NCBI RefSeq assembly: GCF_003369915.1
Contig: NW_022881614.1
Coordinates: forward strand, 6,283,001-6,347,000
Direction of reading: 5' to 3'
Source of the DNA: Drosophila miranda
Lineage: Eukaryota > Arthropoda > Insecta > Diptera > Drosophilidae
Length of the DNA: 64,000 nucleotides
The position numbers were made by a program, and so were the translations under genes. Below are positions 22,197-32,445 of this stretch, piece after piece. The notes under the pieces were generated by a model that made no database searches, was not told the origin of the DNA, and saw only the letters and a program-made list of their open reading frames with translations. Positions within the stretch are counted from its first letter, which is position 1, and each line of letters starts with the position of its first letter.

Positions 22197-23222
22197 CCCT
22201 CTCCTTACTTCGGGGGCCCGTGAGCGAATAGTCACTTTGCTCGTCTTGCTGATGTGGACCTGGAAGAAGGTGTTGTCCGCCTCTGCCAAGAATCGGACAT
22301 CTTTACGCCGCGGGTTGACGAGTTGTGCCAGGAGCCGGGCTTTCAGGGTGTCTGGCAGCCGGCCGTCGGGCGTACGTACTCTCCAATCCGCCTCCCCAGT
22401 CACCCAACGAACGGCTGGGTTGGGGGTCGACGTTTCTGGTATCTCCGGACGGCCGCCCTCGGGATGTAGGATGGCGTCCAGATCGCAGGCGTCCGGTAGC
22501 TCTGCGTCTTCGGTGGCGATGTCTTCGGGACGCAGGATGGCGTCAAAGTTGCTGACGGCCGGTAGTCCTGCATCTTCGGGGGCGATGTCCAACCCGTCTA
22601 TCCGTTCGAGAAGGTTGAGCGTATCAAGGGCCCCGAAGAGTGCCGGAAGCGGTGGCTCTTCCCAGCGGAGCACCTCTTTTTCGAACTCCGTCGGCTCGAA
22701 TTGCTGGCGGTATCCGCGTGCGGTGGCACCTGGCAGCCCGTCAGGGATAGTGATGGCCTCTGCCCCCTCGTCGGGGCTCGGACCCGGAGCGGTGTAGTCG
22801 GCTGCTTCTCCTACGGTGGCGTGTCCAGGGCCCTGCGCGTGGTCTTCGGCGACCTGGTCGGGGTTGACCTGGCTGGGGCCCTGAGCATGGGTGAACGTGG
22901 CTCTGGCGGCGTTGCCAGGGCTTGGGTCCCTGTACGTCTGGGCCACGTCTCCTGTAATATTGACGTGATCGGGGTCTGAATCGTGCCCCTCGATGATCTG
23001 GTCGATGCGGGGCCAGCTTACGACGTCGCCGCATAAATTTTCCCAGCTGAGGACCTCTGGGTGGACTTGGAATTCTCGTGGAGTGGGGCGAAGAATCAGT
23101 TCCTCGATGATCTCCCAGTCGACTGGGGGCTCCGGCCTGGCTTTTGTCGTAGTTCTCCGACGGCGGGGGTCTCTCGCATTCGATGAGCTGTGAATAGGCA
23201 TGGACTTGTTGACTACAGGCAA
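22098..23222 (-). CDS. Third ORF of Osvaldo-type element (374 aa, C-terminal membrane segment)
   Basis: This frame follows pol in the position where some gypsy-group elements carry env, and its last ~33 codons read into the 3' LTR. The protein is rich in Pro, Glu, Asp and Ala. It has a basic N-terminal patch (RDPRRRRTTTKARPEP, about residues 18-33) and two similar acidic segments around residues 225-275 (EDAGLPAVSNFDAILRPED and EDAELPDACDLDAILHPE). It ends in a hydrophobic helix (IIIIILIIGLLTTICY, about residues 355-370). I see no signal peptide, furin-type site or fusion-peptide pattern, and the cysteines are few, so a classical envelope protein is not supported. A tail-anchored accessory protein is one reading; translation is unproven. 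Confidence 0.55.
   Translation of the reverse strand: MPVVNKSMPIHSSSNARDPRRRRTTTKARPEPPVDWEIIEELILRPTPREFQVHPEVLSWENLCGDVVSWPRIDQIIEGHDSDPDHVNITGDVAQTYRDPSPGNAARATFTHAQGPSQVNPDQVAEDHAQGPGHATVGEAADYTAPGPSPDEGAEAITIPDGLPGATARGYRQQFEPTEFEKEVLRWEEPPLPALFGALDTLNLLERIDGLDIAPEDAGLPAVSNFDAILRPEDIATEDAELPDACDLDAILHPEGGRPEIPETSTPNPAVRWVTGEADWRVRTPDGRLPDTLKARLLAQLVNPRRKDVRFLAEADNTFFQVHISKTSKVTIRSRAPEVRRGCEDPYWDPHIVTRIIIIILIIGLLTTICYSSK
22197..22210 (-). other. Polypurine tract of Osvaldo-type element
   Basis: The minus strand reads AGTAAGGAGAGGG immediately before the 3' LTR start TGTGAGG, the usual place and composition of the plus-strand primer. Confidence 0.75.
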
Positions 23223-23344
23223 GAAATACTTTGATACTCTATGAGTGCGGCGGAGCGGTTATAGACTTAATGAGAATCTCCAAAATGTCGGCCTTGGTTG
23301 GTCCCTTCGGTACAATCACGGTTGCGGTTTGCCCTTGAAGGAAC

Positions 23345-23710
23345 AGCCACGCCCGCTTCGTTTGGTGCGTCGTTCTTCGAAGGATGTCCGGGTCCCGGAA
23401 GCGGATGTGTCCAGGAGAAGCGGCCACGCACGCCTCGTTCGGTGCGTCGTTCCTCGCAGGATATCCGGGTTCCTGAAGCGGATGGGTCCAGGAGAAGCAG
23501 CCACGCACGCCTCGTTCGGTGCGTCGTTCCTCGCAGGATATCCGGGTTCCTGAAGCGGATGGGTCCAGGAGAAGCAGCCACGCACGCCTCGTTCGGTGCG
23601 TCGTTCCTCGCAAGATATCCGGGTTCCCGAAGCGGATGTGTCCAGGAGGAGCAGCCACGCACGCCTCGTTCGGTGCGTCGTTCCTCGCAAGATATCCGGG
23701 TTCCTGATTG
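23345..23710. repeat. 77-bp minisatellite between pol and ORF3
   Basis: About four and a half tandem copies of a 77-bp unit containing CACGCACGCCTCGTTCGGTG. Units 2 and 3 are nearly identical, while the outer ones diverge. Because 77 is not a multiple of three, every frame through the array reads the same peptide themes in rotation, producing open frames on both strands that I do not regard as genes. A related ~45-bp piece lies inside pol at about 26767-26815. Confidence 0.85.
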
Positions 23711-23775
23711 GTTTCGTCTCTGTGTATCCGGGGTGTCAGCATCGTCGTGGCGGTTTGAGTAGATCTGCGTTGTAA

Positions 23776-26700
23776 TCAAGATTGTTGTATATTGGTTCGG
23801 TCAGGGTCGTCTTCACTGTCCGTCCTGATCTGGTCGGTCTTTTCGTCATCTTCGTCGATGGTCGGGTAGAACGCCTTCAGGTCGTTCAAACTGGCTGATC
23901 GCTGCTTACGTCCGTTTAGAACCTGTAATCGGACGAGATTCGGAGAGAGAAACTTGGTCACCCGGTATGGTCCCTCGAATTTCGTGGCCAACTTGGAGGC
24001 GAAGCCTTCGGCTGCTTTGGACAGAGTGTGGCGACGTAACATCACTTGGGATCCAATAGCCGGTTTCCATTCCCTACGGCGGAGGTTGTAATGTCGTTTT
24101 TGCTCTTCTGATGCTTTGTCGCAGTTTGTTTTTGCGATTTCGAACACCTCTCTCATCTGTCGTGCCCTGGTCTCCGGGTCGGCGATGCTAGTTCCCGTTC
24201 CTGGCGTAACCTCGTCGTACAAGGCGCCTGGCAGTCTTGGCTCGCGACCTTGGATCAAAAACGCGGGGCTGAATCGCGTCGAATCGGACACGCTTGAGTT
24301 GATCGCGAGCGTGATTTCTGGCAAGAGCTCGTCCCAAGTGTTCTGTTTTCCGTCGATGTATTGCGCCACCATCGTTTTAATTGTTCTGTTCGCGCGTTCT
24401 GTTGGATTTTGTTGGGGAGTGTACGGGGCAGTATGCTGAAGTTCCATCCCTAGCCTTTTGCAGAATCCTTTGAACGATCGGCTGGTAAACTGTGCCCCAT
24501 TGTCGCAAACGAAGGTACGAGGGGTACCAAAGCGGCTTAGGATTCTTTCTCGGAATGATCTTTCCAGGTGTGGCGTAGTTGCCTTGCGTAGAGGCACCAG
24601 TTCGACCCACTTACTAAATGCGTCGAAGAAAACCAGGAGGACGGTGTTTCCATGTTTGGAGCGGGGCAACGGCCCAACAAAGTCGGCGCATAACACGCTG
24701 AAGGGTTCGTCAACTTGTCTGGTGAACATTTTCCCCGCCGGTTTGAACTGGCTCACCTTGTATTTTTGGCACACTACGCATTGGCGAACGTATCTGGCGA
24801 CTTCTCGGAACAGGCCTGGCCAGTAGTACTTTTGGGCGACTCGTGTGCTTGTTTTTCGGATTCCTAGATGTCCGGCCGTCGGGTGGTCATGGCATTCTTT
24901 TAGTACGCGTCGTCTATGTTCTGCAGCGACGCAGAGTTTCCATGGGGTGGAGTCTTCTTCTTCGGGCACGGTGTGCAGGCGCCGATACAGTTGTCCACTC
25001 TCGCTTCGGTAGTCTTCATATTTGCCCGGCTGCTGCCTGATTCTCGCCAACATTTTCCTGATCCACTTGCACTGTGACTCCTCCTCCAGAGCTTGATGTA
25101 GTAACTCCAATGGTTGGCGGGAAAGTGCATCTGCTACCACGTTCTGCTTCCCTCGGCGATAGCGAATATCGAATTGATATTGCTGCAGCTCCAAAGCCCA
25201 ACGTGCTATCCGTCCAGTGGGGTTGTCGATCGAGTTGATCCATTTGAGGGCGAGATGGTCCGTGATCACGTCAAATCGGTATCCTTCCAAGTAACAGCGC
25301 AGCTTGCGGATTGACCACACTATTGCCAAGCATTCCTTCTCAGTAACGGAGTAGTTCTCCTCGGCTTTGGACAAGCGTCGACTCGCGTAGGCTATTACTC
25401 GTTCCTCGTCCCTTATCTTTTGTGTAAGGACGGCTCCTAATCCTTGTTCGCTAGCGTCGGTTTGCAATGAGAATTTTTCAGAAAAATCAGGGCAGGCGAG
25501 GACCGGCGCTTCGGTTAACCTGATCTTCAACTCCTCGAAGGCTTTCTCCTGTTCTTCCGACCATTTCCATTGCCGATCTTTCCTTAACAACGCCGTCATG
25601 GGTTCTACTATTTCGGAAAAGTTGGGTACAAACCGCCGGTACCAGGAGGCCATACCGATGCATCGGCGAAGTTCCTTGACACCTGCCGGAGGTTTCAGGT
25701 TGCGCACTGCGGCGATCTTGTCAGGATCCGTGTGTATGCCGTTCCCGCTGATGACGTGTCCTAAATACTTCAGTCTGCGTTTGAAGAAGCTGCATTTGTC
25801 CTTGTTGAGTCGAAGATTAGCCTTGCGCAGCCGCTGTAGAACTGTCCCAAGATGCCGCATGTGGTCCTCCACGGTGTGCCCGATGACGATAATGTCATCA
25901 AGATAGGCGAATGCGTGTGGTTCCATGTCGGGGCCAATCACGCTATCCAGTGCTCGCTGGAAGGTCGCGCCGGCGGAGTGAAGGCCAAAAGGCATCACTT
26001 TCCAGTGAAACAACCCGCGGCCCGGCACGGTGAACGCCGTGCACTCGCGGCTGGTTGGGGCAAGCGGAATTTGCCAGTAGCCGCTCTTCAGGTCCAGGGT
26101 CGATATGTACCTGGCATCTCTCAGCTGTTCCAATATGTGGTGAATCCTGGGGAGGGGATACGCGTCGGGGATTGATCGCGCGTTCAACTGTCGGAAGTCT
26201 ATGCACATCCTGATGTCACCTGTTTTCTTGCCCACGAGGACAATTGGGGCGCTATGTGGACTCTTCGAAGGTTCAATCTGCCCTTCCTTAAGCAGTTCGT
26301 CGACCTGTTTATTAATGACGGCTTGCATAGCGGGGTTTTTTGGATAATAACGTTGTTTTATAGGCTTGTTGTCGCGCATCACGATGGTGTGTTCTGCAAT
26401 GGGGGACACTCCGCTGAGGCCGTCGAATTGTTTCAGTTCCTGTTGCAACCATTCGGTGATCCGGGGTTCCAGGGGTTCGTCGTCTTCGGGCTCGAATCCA
26501 GGGGCCAAAACGTCGGGCAATTGGGATATACTCACGGTGGCCACTGTTGCTCCCTGTGTCCGTTCCCTGGTGCGCCTACGGCGGGGCCCGTTGTCGCCGA
26601 TGCCGGGCTCGAATCGCACTCGTTTCTTGGATCGCTGCTGTACCTCGTGTACCCGGAAGGGGTTTTTCAGCATGGCTCTGTGGTCGAGGCCGGGGAGCGC

Positions 26701-27360
26701 CGATGTCCATCCGGGTTGGTATCCTGCCGGGGTCGAGACCTCGCCCGAATTCCTAGAATTCCTTGAAGAAACGGCCACGCACGTCTCGTTTGGTACGTCG
26801 TCCCTCGTCGGTTTTTGATGCTGGGCGACCCGGTCTCGGCTGAGATTCGTAGGTTGATCCAGGCGGGCTGGGGATCCTATGTCTTGAGTCCTGGTATCAT
26901 GGCTGTGTTTAAATTGCAGGCGCAAGGGGACTCCTCCACACTGCAGGGTCGCGTCTATTCCGCATAGGAAATCCATCCCGAGGAGGACGTCATCCAGCAC
27001 GTCTTTCATTACTAGCACCGGCATCTTTACTTGTTGATCTCCTAGTCGTATGTCTGCCATCAGCGCCTGAGTCAATTCCCGGAGGGACCCATCCGCCAAT
27101 CTGATCGTCGTTCGCACCATCGCTATACTCTGTCCGTTGTCCAGCTCCAGGGCTTTGCGTTCGCTAACGAAGCTCCGTGTGGCGCCTGTGTCCAGAGTAG
27201 CGAGTAGGTCCTCTCCTTCCATGGTTACTTGCGCGCGAATTCGTCCTCTCTCCAGCCGCAGGGTTCCCTTTACTGCCTCGGGGTGGGATTGGCGGTCTTC
27301 GCCCGGTCCCCTGCCGAGTGAAGCGCCTGTCCGTTTCCCGACGAATTCCTGCGACAGCAT
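23776..27360 (-). CDS. pol: Pol polyprotein of Osvaldo-type element (PR-RT-RNaseH-IN)
   Basis: An uninterrupted 1194-residue frame. Domains in order: aspartic protease with LDTGATRSF near residue 55; reverse transcriptase with YLDDIIVIG near 483; RNase H with TDASEQGLGAVL near 630; integrase with an HHCC zinc-binding region (HPTAGHLGIRK near 822, CVVCQ near 850). The integrase core acidic residues lie in ADFVGPLPRS (~891), VCDNGAQFTS (~953) and PTERANRTIK (~990), followed by a C-terminal domain. The frame overlaps the end of gag by 91 bases in a different phase, so expression by ribosomal frameshifting is likely, and the listed ATG need not be used. All catalytic motifs that I can check are present. 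The insert between protease and RT (about residues 165-260) includes a segment related to the downstream minisatellite. Confidence 0.93.
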   Translation of the reverse strand: MLSQEFVGKRTGASLGRGPGEDRQSHPEAVKGTLRLERGRIRAQVTMEGEDLLATLDTGATRSFVSERKALELDNGQSIAMVRTTIRLADGSLRELTQALMADIRLGDQQVKMPVLVMKDVLDDVLLGMDFLCGIDATLQCGGVPLRLQFKHSHDTRTQDIGSPARLDQPTNLSRDRVAQHQKPTRDDVPNETCVAVSSRNSRNSGEVSTPAGYQPGWTSALPGLDHRAMLKNPFRVHEVQQRSKKRVRFEPGIGDNGPRRRRTRERTQGATVATVSISQLPDVLAPGFEPEDDEPLEPRITEWLQQELKQFDGLSGVSPIAEHTIVMRDNKPIKQRYYPKNPAMQAVINKQVDELLKEGQIEPSKSPHSAPIVLVGKKTGDIRMCIDFRQLNARSIPDAYPLPRIHHILEQLRDARYISTLDLKSGYWQIPLAPTSRECTAFTVPGRGLFHWKVMPFGLHSAGATFQRALDSVIGPDMEPHAFAYLDDIIVIGHTVEDHMRHLGTVLQRLRKANLRLNKDKCSFFKRRLKYLGHVISGNGIHTDPDKIAAVRNLKPPAGVKELRRCIGMASWYRRFVPNFSEIVEPMTALLRKDRQWKWSEEQEKAFEELKIRLTEAPVLACPDFSEKFSLQTDASEQGLGAVLTQKIRDEERVIAYASRRLSKAEENYSVTEKECLAIVWSIRKLRCYLEGYRFDVITDHLALKWINSIDNPTGRIARWALELQQYQFDIRYRRGKQNVVADALSRQPLELLHQALEEESQCKWIRKMLARIRQQPGKYEDYRSESGQLYRRLHTVPEEEDSTPWKLCVAAEHRRRVLKECHDHPTAGHLGIRKTSTRVAQKYYWPGLFREVARYVRQCVVCQKYKVSQFKPAGKMFTRQVDEPFSVLCADFVGPLPRSKHGNTVLLVFFDAFSKWVELVPLRKATTPHLERSFRERILSRFGTPRTFVCDNGAQFTSRSFKGFCKRLGMELQHTAPYTPQQNPTERANRTIKTMVAQYIDGKQNTWDELLPEITLAINSSVSDSTRFSPAFLIQGREPRLPGALYDEVTPGTGTSIADPETRARQMREVFEIAKTNCDKASEEQKRHYNLRRREWKPAIGSQVMLRRHTLSKAAEGFASKLATKFEGPYRVTKFLSPNLVRLQVLNGRKQRSASLNDLKAFYPTIDEDDEKTDQIRTDSEDDPDRTNIQQS

Positions 27361-28619
27361 TCGATGGTGCGTAGCCCGCGACGGCCGCAGTCCCAGCAGT
27401 ACAAGACTTGGGGCTGTTTACACTCCCTGGAAAAGTGTCCGGACCCGCCGCAGTTCCTACAAGCATGCTGCACGTCGATTATGGGGTCGGCGTCTTGGAG
27501 GATGGTTCCATTCCTGACATCCGGCTGCTGCGAGTCCGTCGACCAATCCCTCACCTGGGTTCTATCGTGCCGGAGATCCTGTGTCCTCGCGGCCGCGTGA
27601 TTCCTTGGTCCTCGTTGACCAGCCGTTGGCCCTAAAGTTTCCCGCGGATGGGTGTCTCGTGCTTGGTTCGCGTAGCCCGTGAGCTCCGACGGTCCCTTGT
27701 TACGCGTCACCTCGAAGTTCACAACCAGTTGCGTTAATTCGGAGAGAGAATCAAAATCTTTTCGTCTCGTAAACAACTGGTATTCCGGGAGCATGTTATC
27801 GTATATCCTTTCCAATTCCTGAGCCTCGGTGTATCCCGCGCGCTGCATCATTAGTCGAATGTCCACGAGGTACGTTTTAAACGCTTCTTTTGGTCGTTGA
27901 AAATGGGTTCGGATCTCGTCTTCTAGCCGTTGAAAGTACCGGGGAGGCAAAAAAAACTCTGAAAACTCTTTGCGAAAGGTCTCCCATGGTTCTCCACTAA
28001 GGCGGCTCGTTCGAAACCAACTCTCGGCCCGACCGGTCAACAACACGAGGATTCCTTGTGATAAGTGGCGTAGATCTATCTTATAAGTGGCTGCCCTCTC
28101 TTGCACGTGCTCCAGGAAACTTAACGGATCGCCGGACCCATCAAACACGATTCCCCAGCGGACCATTTTCTCGGTGATCGCAGCGTTAAAATGCTCTTCG
28201 TTCCAGGTGGACCCCTTCGTTGGTGGGTCCTTGCTACCGTGCAAGTTTCTCTGCGCGGCACCGACGTCGATGCCATGGAGTAGGCTCTCTGCCGGCACAG
28301 CGGATCCCGACGCCACGATACTACGGCTACTGGCGGGTACGACATCATACGCAGCCGGGGGATGGGGTTGTAGGTTAAGAGGCGCGAGTGTAGAAGGGCG
28401 GGGAGAAAGTGGTTTAACCTCTGGAGTCACGGCGACTCCGTACTGGGCCTCCAATTCCTCCAACCGAGAACGCGCCGTACTTGGTAAATCGGCCGAGTTT
28501 GCGAAGGTCGCGAGTCGACGTCTCAACTCTTCGACAGTTCCAGCGCTGTCTAACCCAAGCTCCGCGGTAATCATCTCCAACTCGTTCTTGCGCCTGACCG
28601 AAATCCACTTGACTCCCAT
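27270..28619 (-). CDS. gag: Gag of Osvaldo-type element
   Basis: A 449-residue frame starting at ATG 28619. The middle holds a retrotransposon-gag core (FLEHVQERAATYKIDLRHL, then AESWFRTSRLSGEPWETFR at about residues 190-225, then LPPRYFQRLEDEIRTHFQR). A CCHC zinc knuckle (CRNCGGSGHFSREC) lies near residue 390, followed by a second Cys-rich knuckle-like stretch (CWDCGRRG). It packages the element's RNA in cytoplasmic particles. It overlaps pol by 91 bases. The frame is intact. The 1.2-kb leader between it and the 5' LTR is unusually long. Confidence 0.9.
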   Translation of the reverse strand: MGVKWISVRRKNELEMITAELGLDSAGTVEELRRRLATFANSADLPSTARSRLEELEAQYGVAVTPEVKPLSPRPSTLAPLNLQPHPPAAYDVVPASSRSIVASGSAVPAESLLHGIDVGAAQRNLHGSKDPPTKGSTWNEEHFNAAITEKMVRWGIVFDGSGDPLSFLEHVQERAATYKIDLRHLSQGILVLLTGRAESWFRTSRLSGEPWETFRKEFSEFFLPPRYFQRLEDEIRTHFQRPKEAFKTYLVDIRLMMQRAGYTEAQELERIYDNMLPEYQLFTRRKDFDSLSELTQLVVNFEVTRNKGPSELTGYANQARDTHPRETLGPTAGQRGPRNHAAARTQDLRHDRTQVRDWSTDSQQPDVRNGTILQDADPIIDVQHACRNCGGSGHFSRECKQPQVLYCWDCGRRGLRTIECCRRNSSGNGQALHSAGDRAKTANPTPRQ

Positions 28620-29835
28620 GTTGAGTTGGTCCGGGTCACTGTTGCTGCACGTGGTCTACGATCAAATGTCTGGAGCGTCGCCCGAGGAGTCGAAAAACGT
28701 AGCTAAGGACGCGGCGAAAGACGGGGCTCTGAATCCTTAAACGGCGAGGACGCGTGCGAGGCTATTCGGTAGTGAATTACCGGTGGGCCGTCTTGGTCGT
28801 GGGCCTGGACACGGGGGCTGGCAATTAACACGCGCTTGTTCAGGGGTACTTCAGTCGTTGGTTTCTGCAGGATTGTTCCGGTTAGAATCCGTTGGTTCGT
28901 GTTCAGTTTCGTGGGGAGCGCGAGGTGGACAGAAGACGCGGGGATCGCTGTTTTTCGCACGTTGTATGCTGCGGGATAGGGACCACTGTATGCTGCGGGA
29001 TAAGGACCACTGTATTTTGCGCGTTGTGTACTGATCGAAGGCAGGGGATCACTCTGTTTCACACGTTGTATGTTTGACCGAATGCTGAGGATGACTGTCC
29101 CTTGCGTTGTATACAACCCGGCTTATATTGGGTCTGGCTGAACGGCCGAGCCTCTGCCGACGTCGACGTCTCGGAGTCGGCCGAGAACACCACGCGAGAG
29201 AGCCGCGGGCGAATGGTTAGGTAAATAGTCGAAGATCGGGGGGTGCGGGTAGTATGAGAAAGGGATAATTTCATGTATTATACTCGTGGGTCGTTCGGCT
29301 CATGCCCGCCGCCGACGCCCAGAACTGTTCTCCGGTCTTCACCCCCTCTCTCCCCACTGAGATGTAACAGAGGTCTGGCTGCCCTTGGCTCTTTCCCCAC
29401 TGTACCGGGCGCTATGATCCCGCATGGTTTTGCCTGAGGATAACGGGGACCACAGAATTTTCGTTCTGCTTTGCGTGCTGCTTCGTCGCTGGTGTTTCGC
29501 TTGGATTTTTTTTTTTCTCTTTCTGCTGGACATGGGAAGGGCATCACTATGCTTTGCTTGGCTGCGGGCTGTACTTTCATTCTGTCGTTTTCCTCTCTCA
29601 TTTCCTCTTTCCCGTTCTCTCCTCTTCATTTGCCGACGGCTAACGGGGATTGTACAGCTTTTCAGCCACGCTTTGCTCGCTGCTGGCCTGTACCTTCGTA
29701 TCGTATTTTCTTATTGATACCCTATAAATTTCTCCTCGGTTTGATGCGGCGCTACCTACGCGATCTACTTGTGGGTCTTTAGGCCACGAAGGGTGAAATC
29801 CCCCCCAGAAAACTATCGTTTGAATTGTCTCAACA
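28620..29835 (-). other. Untranslated leader of Osvaldo-type element
   Basis: About 1.2 kb between primer-binding site and gag with no supported gene. It contains a 24-bp tandem repeat (TGTATGCTGCGGGATAGGGA and a near copy at about 28966-29012), and a purine/pyrimidine-biased stretch at 29500-29660. RNA packaging signals would be expected here; none can be identified by eye. Confidence 0.5.
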
Positions 29836-29853
29836 GTCCCTGCTCGGGCGCCA
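29836..29853 (-). other. Primer-binding site (tRNA-Lys type) of Osvaldo-type element
   Basis: The minus strand reads TGGCGCCCGAGCAGGGAC, two bases after the 5' LTR. It matches the 3' end of a tRNA-Lys as used by lentiviruses and, among fly elements, Osvaldo. Confidence 0.8.
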
Positions 29854-29855
29854 TC

Positions 29856-30857
29856 TGTAAAGTAGTGATCCTAGGCTGGGGTCAGTCTCAGTCTGCCCAG
29901 GGTCACCTACAGTTTATTTGTAAGTTGCTGAGACGTTGAGACTGGGGGGGGAGGCGGGTCGTTGGCGCAGGGATCGCCGAGCCGCCGTCAACGACGGGGC
30001 CTTCGGGAGAAATTAGGGAGGGGGGGGGGAAAGCGGCGTTGGGCCGGGCGGGGCGAAACTCACCCGAGACGCTGCACTCCCCGACTTCAGCAGGGTAAAA
30101 CCCCTGTTGCCAAGGTCGAAGTGGGCCGCGGGTCCGGGGAGGTGAAGGAAAAGGATGGGGGGGGGGGCGCCTCTGTCGAAACGCGTACCACTTCTCACTC
30201 CAGCAGGGTAAAACCCTGTTGCCAGAGTCAGAGCGGGAGCGTAGTGACCGAGAACAGTCAGGAAAACGGGTGGGGAGGGGGGGGAGAGATGACCGCAGTC
30301 GGTGGTCCGACCAGAGAAAATAAATGGAAGCCAACGCGTTCTTAATTCTATGATCGAAGTTTTATTGGATTGGTTCCCCTCGCACTCCCTCCTACTCCTA
30401 CTACTACCTTGGCCAGCGGCCAGCTCACCCGCGGATCCGGCGCCTGTGTTCCCGCAGCTCCTCCATGCTCTTCTCTCCTCTCTGGCGCGCGGCCGTTCAA
30501 CACTTTTTTTTTCTCTTCACTTCGATGTCCGCGACGTTCCGTCTTCGCTCACTTCCCAGAATCGACTCCCTCTCTCGCTACGGTCGCTCGACGTTCTCGC
30601 CACGCCTCGCGCTCGTTTTCGGGCCAACGGGACTTTTCCGAAAGAGCTCCGCTCTGCTGCCGGCTGAGCATGGCTCCCCCTCCTCGCCGTCTTCTTTGCG
30701 GTTGTTCCGTGTGAGCTGGCCGTTTGGCGGGATTTCGGCTATGCAAAACATAACTAGCTTATTTACTACTATAGCATATGGTTGTGAGTAATCCAATTAT
30801 TAATATTATTATTATTATTCTTGTTACTATGTGAGGGTCCCAGTATGGGTCCTCACA
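29856..30857 (-). repeat. 5' LTR of Osvaldo-type element
   Basis: 1002 bp, nearly identical to the copy at 21194-22196. The element is transcribed leftward from here. The near identity of the LTR pair indicates a recent insertion. Confidence 0.92.
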
Positions 30858-30861
30858 GCAC

Positions 30862-32088
30862 TTAGAAATTCTCTTTGCTTTAAAAGACACGACACCAATT
30901 GAAGCCCCTAGCAGACAGAGCAATTGACGCCCAAGACATACATAATTATGTACATTTTAGAATTCCACACAAAATGACTTAAAAACCTTGATACAAATAT
31001 ATTAGCTCTCGAACAATCTCATTTGTGTGCAATCAGAATGTAAATATGCCTAGCCAAGCTGTCAGACTGCTAATGGATAATTTAGTACGACATGCTGGCC
31101 TATTAGTTCAACTGACAGGCGAATAAAGTTAGGAATTTTGTTGGGACATCAGAGTGCGGTTAACCCGGCTGCAGACAAACCTCAATTGCTTGGTCAAAGG
31201 CCCTGCCTCCAGGCTGCTGCCGCTCCTTCAGATACTGCCACACCTTGATTACATTGATGCATTTCTACATCATTAAGCCGTCTAAACACCATTAGGGGAC
31301 AATATCTGTGTGTGTGTGTGCGCGACAAGCCAAGTTGTTGAGGTATATATTGCGTGTACTAGTGTAGGTGGGTATAAGTCAAGGATAGTCGTATCTGGTA
31401 GGCATCTACATAGACACACGTGTGCGCGTGGGCTGGCATCACTTCCGGTTGAGTACTCAAGCACAGAGACAAACGAGCGAGTGCTGTTGTGTTACTCCGC
31501 ACTCATTTATCGTCGACTAATGGCAAATCAATGGGCTGACTGAACCACAACAGATCCCCAAGTCCAGCTCCAGAACCGGCTCCGGCTTCACCCTGCTAGG
31601 CCCTGGGCCGCCAGCTGCCTGGTAAATGTGTTGATGACACTTGAATGAGTTTTTGGTCTTTTGTTGATGGTCTTTCGTTGGCGCCTCACGCTAAATTGCA
31701 CATATTATTTATACATAAGGATTCAACTGACCATAAGTTATTTATGTATATTAGCTAATCGTTAAAGTTGCTTTCGGCGCTGGCTTTATGAACTTGCGCC
31801 ATTGTGACCGACTTAGCCCCAACTTGCTTGACTTATGAGTACATCTAGATTTAGCCATTCAATTTAACCTTTAGCTGGGACTTGGACTCGAATTAAGATG
31901 GAGGCGGTGGGGATGGTGTAGGGCAACAGAGTTCTGTCGTTGGCTTGGATTCTTACAGATAGCTCTGATATTCCAAAGGGCCTTCATTGATTTTATATCA
32001 ATCAAAGTGTCAGCAGGCAAAAACCAATCTTTTACAAAAATTTGTAATAAAAAATTCACAATGAATCTATCATAATCCATAAAAAAAA
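30862..32088. other. Intergenic DNA, no gene supported
   Basis: Ordinary spacer between the Osvaldo-type element and the DINE-1/MULE cluster, with a GT-repeat at about 31308-31322. Nothing else is recognisable. Confidence 0.45.
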
Positions 32089-32174
32089 ACGAGGGGGAAC
32101 GTTGTGAGTTGCTGCGTACACCGCAACTCTACATTTATACCCGATACTTAGTCAGTATGGCTCTCCTTCGGCAG

Positions 32175-32445
32175 GGGTAGCGACATATCTCCGATGACAT
32201 ATCTCCGCCGATCCACAAACGACATATCTCCGCGCGAAATTATGTCGTTTTAAAGCGACATACCTCCGCGCGGAGATATGTCGTCTCAAAACGTCATAAC
32301 TCCGCGCGGAGATATGTCGTTTGTGGAACGGCGGAGATATGTCGTTTCAAAACGTCATATCTCCGCGCGGAGATATGTCGTTTGTGACACGGCGGAGATA
32401 TGTCGTTTCGAAACGACTTAAGTCCGCCAGAAAATAATTAACTAA
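32175..32445. repeat. Left terminal repeat block of the MULE
   Basis: At least ten copies of the CGGAGATATGTCG motif in alternating orientation, many paired head to head around CGCGCG so that local hairpins form. Such subterminal arrays typically bind transposase; here that is inferred. Confidence 0.8.

Larger units (their letters stand above)
21194..30857 (-). mobile_element. Ty3/gypsy LTR retrotransposon, Osvaldo/Ulysses type, apparently intact
   Basis: A 9.66-kb element flanked by the 4-bp target duplication GCAC (21190-21193 and 30858-30861). It has two LTRs of about 1.0 kb that are almost identical, a primer-binding site complementary to a tRNA-Lys 3' end, gag, pol and a third frame on the minus strand. 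Long LTRs with a lysine primer-binding site are known from Osvaldo; that family placement is my inference. No stop or frameshift breaks gag or pol, so the copy could be active. Confidence 0.93.

Noticed and set aside
23239..23779. Several overlapping long open frames on both strands
   Set aside because: They arise from a GC-rich 77-bp tandem repeat whose length rotates all frames; no start context or conserved domain.
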